A stretch of DNA of 44,470 bases, taken from contig JAEWXO010000033.1 of NCBI GenBank assembly GCA_023458875.1, positions 1-44,470 on the forward strand. The letters run 5' to 3'. How positions within the stretch are numbered: the stretch's first letter is position 1; each line of letters starts with the position of its first letter. The notes under the pieces were generated by a model. It was not told where the DNA came from. It saw only the letters and a program-made list of their open reading frames with translations, and made no database searches. The position numbers and the translations under genes are program-made. Positions 39,152 to 44,470 of this stretch are shown piece after piece. Origin of the DNA: Bacillota bacterium. GTDB lineage: Bacteria; Bacillota; Clostridia; Oscillospirales; Ruminococcaceae.

Positions 39152-40234
39152 TCAGCCATTGGCTTTTTCAAACTCTGTCATGAATTCAACGAGCTTCTCA
39201 ACGCCCTCGATTGGCATAGCATTATAAATAGAAGCACGCATACCGCCAACAGAACGGTGTCCCTTAAGATTGATAAATCCAGCCTTCTTTGCTTCTGAAA
39301 CAAACTTTGCATCAATCTCGTCATTACCTGTTACAAAAGGTACGTTCATGAGTGAACGGTCAGCGCCCTGTACAGTTGCACTGAACATCTTTGAGTTGTC
39401 AAGGAAGTTATAAAGAACGGCAGCTTTCTTCTCATTATGCTCTTTCATTGCTGTAAGTCCGCCTTTTTCAGCAATCCATTCAAGAACAAGCTTGAGAATA
39501 TAGATACCGTATGTAGGTGGAGTGTTGAACATTGATCCGTTTTCTGAATGTGTCTGATAGTTGAACATTGTAGGTGTTATATCCATTGCGTTTCCGATGA
39601 GGTCCTCACGGATAATAACGACTGTAAGACCTGCAGGACCCATGTTCTTCTGTGCGCCGGCATAAATCAGACCATATTTTGAAACGTCTACAGGTTCTGA
39701 AAGAATGCATGATGACATATCGGCAACAAGAGGAACATTGCCTGTGTCAGGAAGCTCAGAGAACCTTGTTCCGTAGATAGTGTTGTTCTGGCATATATGG
39801 AAATAATCCGCGGTAGGATTAAATGTTGATTTATCAAGCTTTGGTATGTATGAGAAAGTTTTATCCTTTGAGGATGCAACAGCGTTACACTCACCGTATC
39901 TGCTTGCTTCCTTGTAAGCCTTTGTAGCCCACTGACCTGTAATAACGAAGTCAGCCTTACCTGTTTTATTCATGAGGTTCAGAGGAATCATAGCAAATTG
40001 AGAGGAAGCTCCGCCCTGAAGGAAAAGTACTTTATAGTTATCAGGAATTGACATTGTTTCTCTGAGTAATGATTCACAGGAATCAATAATTGCCTGATAT
40101 TCTTTGGAACGATGTGACATTTCCATTACTGACTGTCCTGAATCTCCGTAGCACAGCATTTCGTCTGCTGCCTGCTGAAGAACTTTTTCAGGGAGTGTTG
40201 CAGGGCCTGCGCTAAAATTGTAAACTCTGTTCAT
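39152..40234 (-). CDS. serC: Phosphoserine aminotransferase
   Basis: About 360 aa PLP enzyme, second step of serine synthesis. The start MNRVYNFSAGPATLPEKVLQ is diagnostic. VLFLQGGASSQFAMIPLNL binds phosphate and PLP, and the PLP Lys is in GLIYAGAQKNMGPAGLTVV. The end has GHRSVGGMRASIYNAMP with substrate-binding Arg residues. I chose the ATG at 40234; the in-frame ATG at 40252 overlaps the GGAGG ribosome site. It is transcribed from a near-consensus promoter and leads into serA. No phosphoserine phosphatase gene is adjacent. Confidence 0.96.
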   Translation of the reverse strand: MNRVYNFSAGPATLPEKVLQQAADEMLCYGDSGQSVMEMSHRSKEYQAIIDSCESLLRETMSIPDNYKVLFLQGGASSQFAMIPLNLMNKTGKADFVITGQWATKAYKEASRYGECNAVASSKDKTFSYIPKLDKSTFNPTADYFHICQNNTIYGTRFSELPDTGNVPLVADMSSCILSEPVDVSKYGLIYAGAQKNMGPAGLTVVIIREDLIGNAMDITPTMFNYQTHSENGSMFNTPPTYGIYILKLVLEWIAEKGGLTAMKEHNEKKAAVLYNFLDNSKMFSATVQGADRSLMNVPFVTGNDEIDAKFVSEAKKAGFINLKGHRSVGGMRASIYNAMPIEGVEKLVEFMTEFEKANG

Positions 40235-40312
40235 TGTAAAAAAAACCTCCATAATTTTATATTAAAGAAAAATAAGTCCAAATAAAATAAAGTTATTATT
40301 TAGACAATTATT

Positions 40313-40341
40313 ATTATATGCCTTTTAACGGGATAAGTCAA
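40313..40341 (-). promoter_or_regulatory. Near-consensus promoter of serC-serA
   Basis: On the minus strand TTGACT (40341-40336) and TATAAT (40318-40313) are 17 bp apart, about 80 bp before serC. Confidence 0.8.
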
Positions 40342-40712
40342 TATTTCAGAGGAATTATTAATAAAAAAATTATATTAATGACTGATTTTATGTGTGCAGG
40401 GCAACAAAAATACCGGATGTTTTTGCGAATATATTTTGAGGTATAGGATAATATGAAAGAAAGATGCATTTTGCAAGGCAGTATCTTGATTTTTACATTT
40501 TATCAGGCCAGAATATGTTTTTAATAAATTCTAAATAATATATTTTGTAAAATTAAAATAATGGTGAATTATGGCATAAAACATTACATATTATTAAACT
40601 TTAAAATTTTGAGTTTATGACGATTATATAGTATATAGGTATACAAAAAGCACGTGATTTGACATTTTGAGGTAGACGTAAAGTCAATTAGTCAGTTGAT
40701 GGAGGGAATAAT
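40342..40712. promoter_or_regulatory. AT-rich divergent region with rfbF promoter
   Basis: No gene is seen. On the plus strand TTGAGT (40609-40614) and TATATA (40632-40637) are 17 bp apart, upstream of rfbF. GGAGGG at about 40700 is the rfbF ribosome site. A TTGACA at about 40659 has no matching -10. Confidence 0.45.
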
Positions 40713-41492
40713 ATGAAAGTAGTAATTCTGGCCGGAGGCCTTGGCACAAGAATAAGTGAAGAAAGTCATCTGAAACCAAAGCCGATGATTGGCATAGGGG
40801 AAGTACCTATAATGTGGCATATTATGAAGTACTATTCTGAGTTCGGATATAATGATTTTATTATCTGCTGTGGCTATAAAGGCTTTGTAATAAAAGAATA
40901 TTTTGCAGATTATTATCTGTACAGATCAGATGTTACTTTTGATTTTTCGAACAATAATGAAATGATTCTGCATAATAATGTTGCAGAACCATGGAGAGTA
41001 ACATTGGTTGATACAGGTGTTCATGCCCAGACAGGTGCCAGAATAAAAAGAATACAGAAATATGTTGGTAATGAGCGGTTTATGCTGACATATGGTGACG
41101 GGGTATCAAATGTTAATCTGAAATCACTGGTTGAGACACATGATAAGTCAAAGGCGATAGTTACCATGACTGCAGTTCAGCCTGGCGGAAAATTCGGTGT
41201 TCTCGAAATGAACAATGACGATGTTGTCACAAAATTTGCAGAAAAGGTCAAGGAAGACGGCGGATGGATAAATGGTGGATTTATGGTAGCAGAACCTGAG
41301 GTATTCAATTACCTCAGGGATGATGATTCACTTGTTTTTGAAAGAGAACCTCTCGAAAGTATAGCAAATGATATGAAACTCAATGCATATAAGCATCATG
41401 GATTCTGGCAGTGTATGGATACTCTGAGAGACAAGCAGTATCTGGAGAGACTCTGGGAGAGTGGAAATGCACCATGGAAAGTGTGGGAGTAA
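40713..41492 (+). CDS. rfbF: Glucose-1-phosphate cytidylyltransferase
   Basis: 259 aa cytosolic enzyme making CDP-glucose from CTP and glucose-1-phosphate, first step toward CDP-deoxyhexoses of surface polysaccharides. The nucleotidyltransferase start reads MKVVILAGGLGTRISEESHL followed by KPKPMIGIGEVPIMWHIM. FMLTYGDGVSNV carries the metal-binding Asp, and GGWINGGFMVAEPEVF is typical of this subgroup. The end HHGFWQCMDTLRDKQYLERL is diagnostic of RfbF. GGAGGG lies upstream. The stop codon is 1 nt before the rfbG ATG. Confidence 0.95.
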   Translation: MKVVILAGGLGTRISEESHLKPKPMIGIGEVPIMWHIMKYYSEFGYNDFIICCGYKGFVIKEYFADYYLYRSDVTFDFSNNNEMILHNNVAEPWRVTLVDTGVHAQTGARIKRIQKYVGNERFMLTYGDGVSNVNLKSLVETHDKSKAIVTMTAVQPGGKFGVLEMNNDDVVTKFAEKVKEDGGWINGGFMVAEPEVFNYLRDDDSLVFEREPLESIANDMKLNAYKHHGFWQCMDTLRDKQYLERLWESGNAPWKVWE

Positions 41493-41493
41493 A

Positions 41494-42618
41494 ATGATAG
41501 TAACTGAAGGAATTTCATTCTGGAAGAATAAAAAAGTACTTGTAACAGGACATACAGGATTCAAAGGCACATGGCTATGCGAGCTTCTTAATATTCATGG
41601 AGCTGATGTATACGGTTATGCTTTGGAGCCTCCTACTGATCCGTCAATATTTGATATAATAAATACAAAGGAAAGAATTACATCATATAAAGGCGATATC
41701 AGTGACTTTGACAGATTGTTCGGTGTATTCAGCGATGTAAAACCTGAAATAGTATTTCATCTTGCTGCGCAGCCGCTTGTAAGGGAGTCATATGTAAATC
41801 CAAGATATACATATCAGACTAATGTTATGGGAACGGTCAATGTTCTTGAATGCATGAGACAGCTGCCTTCAGTAAGATCAATGGTAAACATCACCACTGA
41901 CAAGGTGTATGACAATGTGGAATGGTGCTGGGGATACCGTGAAACTGACAGACTTGACGGCTTTGATCCGTATTCCAACAGTAAATCATGTTCGGAGCTT
42001 GTTACTCACAGCTATATACGTTCTTTCTTTAAAGATATTGCAATATCTACTGTCAGAGCTGGAAATGTGATAGGTGGAGGAGATTTTGCAAAAGACAGAA
42101 TAATTCCTGATTGTGTAAGGTCTGCTGTCAGTGGTGAACAGATACAGATAAGAAATCCGTATTCAGTAAGACCGTATCAGCATGTTCTTGAACCCCTGTG
42201 TGCATATATGCTTATAGCGGAGAAGCAATATGTGGATACGTCATTTGCAGACAGTTACAATATAGGACCTGATTATACTAACTGCGTAACAACAGGTAAA
42301 ATTGCAGATACATTCTGCAATTTATGGAGTGGCGCAGAATGGATTGATAAATCAGATGTACATGCCCCTCATGAAGCGGGGTTCCTTAAGCTTGACTGTT
42401 CAAAAATAAAGCAGAAGTTAGGCTGGAAACCGGAATGGGATATAGATCAGACAATGAAAAAGACCATTCAATGGTATAAAGCATATTTTGATCATGAGGA
42501 TATGGAAAAAGTCACTATAAGGCAGATAGAAGAATTTAAAGAAGTAAGAATGGAAAACAGAATGGAAAACTCAATGGAATATAGAACAGACAGTGAAAAA
42601 GAATATGCAATAGTATAA
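41494..42618 (+). CDS. rfbG: CDP-glucose 4,6-dehydratase
   Basis: About 374 aa SDR enzyme converting CDP-glucose to CDP-4-keto-6-deoxyglucose. The NAD motif is VLVTGHTGFKGTWLCELL. The catalytic region has NITTDKVYDN, and the Tyr/Lys pair is in DPYSNSKSCSEL. SVRPYQHVLEPLCAYM and LGWKPEWDIDQTM are family-specific. I chose the ATG at 41494, which directly follows the rfbF stop with GGGAG upstream. The C-terminus has an unusual tail made of repeated MEN units (RMENRMENSMEYRTDSEK) that family members do not normally carry. No RfbH or later dideoxysugar enzyme follows before the terminator. Confidence 0.94.
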   Translation: MIVTEGISFWKNKKVLVTGHTGFKGTWLCELLNIHGADVYGYALEPPTDPSIFDIINTKERITSYKGDISDFDRLFGVFSDVKPEIVFHLAAQPLVRESYVNPRYTYQTNVMGTVNVLECMRQLPSVRSMVNITTDKVYDNVEWCWGYRETDRLDGFDPYSNSKSCSELVTHSYIRSFFKDIAISTVRAGNVIGGGDFAKDRIIPDCVRSAVSGEQIQIRNPYSVRPYQHVLEPLCAYMLIAEKQYVDTSFADSYNIGPDYTNCVTTGKIADTFCNLWSGAEWIDKSDVHAPHEAGFLKLDCSKIKQKLGWKPEWDIDQTMKKTIQWYKAYFDHEDMEKVTIRQIEEFKEVRMENRMENSMEYRTDSEKEYAIV

Positions 42619-42772
42619 AGCATGTTATTTGCTGTAAAAATATGGAGAACGCAGCTATAAGACAGATAAAATAATATAAATTGATAAGGACACAATATCC
42701 ACCATAAAGACATAGAGAATCAATAAAACACTATATTATCTGAGGGCTTAGTTATTTAGATAAATGAATATA

Positions 42773-42818
42773 AAAAGTGAACATCAGGTTTTAGATTCAA
42801 AACCTAATGTTCACTTTT
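42773..42818. terminator. Bidirectional terminator after rfbG
   Basis: AAAAGTGAACAT with AGGTTTT pairs with AAAACCT and ATGTTCACTTTT around a 6-nt loop, about 19 bp. A's precede and T's follow, so it serves rfbG and the convergent gene. Confidence 0.85.
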
Positions 42819-42843
42819 ATTTTAAATTAGAACAGTGACCTTA

Positions 42844-44403
42844 TCAAGGAGCTGCAGTATATGTACTTGTTCCTGCATCTGTTCCAGTTACATCAATTTC
42901 GATTGTAGAATTATCTGAAAGTACTACTTTTAGTTTGTATGCATTGCTATAGTAGCTGTTTGCACCTGCTAAAACATTAATAGTTACATCACCATTTTCA
43001 TCAGCATCTGATATAGTCATGTAAGCACCAACAAATGTAGATGTCAATCCAGTCTTGGTTACACTTGTTTTTGTCTTATCAACAGTAAGTGTTCCGAGAT
43101 TTGCGATCTTGAATACTGCTGATGCACTGCCTGAAGGTTTTGTTGTAGTTGTAATTTCAGGATCCTTTGCTACTACTTCTGCTACTGCGTTAATTAACTG
43201 ATGAGCGTTAGTATTTAATATGAATTTTGATTCATCAGATGGTAAAGCTTTTGTTAAAGCTTTACCATAAGTATCATCTGACAATCCAGTCAATTTATAT
43301 TTAACTGTAATTTCTGCCATATTAGTATCCCATACAATACTATCATTTACATTACCAATAAATCTGAAGGCTGCAATACCTTGATCTTTGTTGTTAGAAT
43401 CTGATTCTTTTAATGTAACTGCGCCCACTTTTGTGTCTGCATCACTATTTATTGTTGTTGGTATAGATTTACTTAAATCAGGTGTTATATTGACATTAAG
43501 TGCATTTGCTTTACCTAAGGCAAATGACATTGTTGTATCAGCAGTACTATCTGTTGTTGCATCAGGTAAGGTAAATACATTCTTTTTAGTATCATCAGAT
43601 GTTAAATCATAGATACCTTTAGCAGATACAGTGTTGTTAAATGTGGTTTCAGCAACACCAGTAATGCCTCCTAATGTTGGCTGTGTGCTGTAAAAAGCAG
43701 TATAATCAGCTGCATTGGCCCCTGATAGTTCAGAAGCAGCAGCGTATGTACCATCAGCTGTCTTCTGTGCATACTTATAAACTGCATCAGTAGTAATTTC
43801 AAGGAAACCAGTAACTCCATCTGCTGATGTTAATGTTGCTTCATCTACAGCAGTGCCTGTAGCTACCTTATCAACACCTGAATAATATTTTATATCAGTA
43901 GCAGCTGCAGCAGCAGTAAGCTTATCACTAGCACTATTGTAACCGTAAACGTTTTTAGCACCTGCTATACTACCAATATCTGTTTTTGCAGTAGGCGTTT
44001 CTTGCAGTGGATCAATTGAAGGCAATGAACTATATACTATTTCGCCTAAAGTTTTATCAATAGGCTTGCTGGTATCAAATGCCTTGAACCAGTTATTACT
44101 TACAGCTTCCGGTTCATCCAACTTAAAATACATATATAGTCCTATCTGATCTGCTACATTTGCAGTTTCAGTTTTTGCTTCTTTTATTCCAGTTGCAGCA
44201 ATTGCAGCTAGCCACATTGATTTTGCGCCAGCATTTGATGCAACAGCTGTAGCCACACCTTCTTTTGTTTCTGAGAATACAATGGCATCTTCACCAGAAC
44301 CTTTTGATTTAACACTCATAGCTATATCAGCTTTTATGGCTACATTACTCAAACTTCGCACATCAAAAATAATTTCACATCTTGAAAATTCAAGGGTTCT
44401 CAC
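42844..44403 (-). CDS. Large Ala/Thr/Asp-rich surface-type protein, probably 5'-truncated
   Basis: 519 aa, family not recognised. Composition (Ala, Thr, Ser, Asp; no Cys after the first residues) and beta-strand patterns near the end (VFKIANLGTLTVDKTKTSV, GDVTINVLAGANSYYSNAYK, LKVVLSDNSTIEIDVTG) look like an extracellular protein with Ig-like domains. The N-terminus (MRTLEFSRCEIIFDVRSLSN) is not a signal peptide. The start would be a GTG at 44403 with no ribosome site, a few codons after an in-frame stop. The gene seems to have lost its true start, or a frameshift hides it. A hairpin-bearing repeat lies just upstream. The C-terminus has no cell-wall anchor. Confidence 0.55.
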   Translation of the reverse strand: MRTLEFSRCEIIFDVRSLSNVAIKADIAMSVKSKGSGEDAIVFSETKEGVATAVASNAGAKSMWLAAIAATGIKEAKTETANVADQIGLYMYFKLDEPEAVSNNWFKAFDTSKPIDKTLGEIVYSSLPSIDPLQETPTAKTDIGSIAGAKNVYGYNSASDKLTAAAAATDIKYYSGVDKVATGTAVDEATLTSADGVTGFLEITTDAVYKYAQKTADGTYAAASELSGANAADYTAFYSTQPTLGGITGVAETTFNNTVSAKGIYDLTSDDTKKNVFTLPDATTDSTADTTMSFALGKANALNVNITPDLSKSIPTTINSDADTKVGAVTLKESDSNNKDQGIAAFRFIGNVNDSIVWDTNMAEITVKYKLTGLSDDTYGKALTKALPSDESKFILNTNAHQLINAVAEVVAKDPEITTTTKPSGSASAVFKIANLGTLTVDKTKTSVTKTGLTSTFVGAYMTISDADENGDVTINVLAGANSYYSNAYKLKVVLSDNSTIEIDVTGTDAGTSTYTAAP

Positions 44404-44433
44404 AGTATAAAATAGCTTTTAATCGACAAACCA

Positions 44434-44468
44434 CGTAGCATAACGGAACGCATAAATGCGTTCCCTAC
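44434..44468. repeat. Hairpin element at the window edge
   Basis: GGAACGCAT and ATGCGTTCC form a perfect 9-bp stem with a 2-nt loop, framed by an outer GTAG/CTAC pair. This looks like the end of a small dispersed palindromic element or MITE that may continue past the window. It lies 30-65 bp upstream of the truncated-looking gene. Confidence 0.6.
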
Positions 44469-44470
44469 AT

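Overview
The window looks like a low-GC Firmicute of the Ruminococcus/Oscillospiraceae type. Pointers are a secreted GH26 mannanase ending in a type I dockerin (a cellulosome-style anchor), Thr-rich linkers, an NPATGD cell-wall sorting signal, strong AGGAGG ribosome sites, and TTGAAA/TTGACT-N17-TATAAT promoters. The genus is inference; no rRNA is present.

Region 1 (1 to about 18,740) is the right part of an integrative conjugative element (ICE) of the Clostridial CD1107-CD1115 type, transcribed on the minus strand. From right to left it carries an unknown gene, a DUF6017 replication-initiator-like gene, pcfB, virD4, Maff2, a VirB6/TrbL-like membrane protein, an unknown gene, prgI, virB4, two tiny membrane-associated genes, CD1108, DUF4315 and CD1107/DUF4366. 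Relaxase and ICE integrase are not in view and may lie beyond the left edge. The transfer module is broken up by insertions. A three-recombinase RIT element (about 5,689-9,242) with imperfect terminal inverted repeats abuts virB4. An IS3-family element lies at 4,029-5,388. A plus-strand cassette of three unknown small genes lies at 2,983-3,868. Two cargo units have their own promoter and terminator: a HEPN-motif protein, and a small protein that may be a dimeric alpha/beta barrel. CD1108 appears to have lost its C-terminal NlpC/P60 hydrolase domain, so transfer may be impaired. The ICE right border lies at the 3' end of ppdK, next to a 5'-truncated reading frame.

Region 2 (18,741 to about 44,400) is chromosomal. 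It holds ppdK (minus), then glmU-pth-mfd (plus), a sortase-type surface protein and a lipoprotein sharing a C-terminal motif, and an operon of SPFH/zinc-ribbon, zinc-ribbon membrane and TPM-domain proteins resembling B. subtilis ydjI-ydjG-ydjH but without pspA. Next come nifS-nifU (minus), rnhA (minus), the dockerin mannanase (plus), serC-serA (minus), and rfbF-rfbG for CDP-glucose dehydration (plus). A 5'-truncated-looking surface-type gene closes the window.

The most unusual non-coding signal is a family of six intergenic repeats in the chromosomal part only, in both orientations. Each core can fold into two consecutive hairpins, and several copies show compensatory base changes. A strong promoter followed within 90 nt by a terminator between the mannanase and serA predicts a small RNA. 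Four short dyads (TGTC-N5-GACA type) lie just downstream of -10 boxes of separate ICE modules and could be operators.
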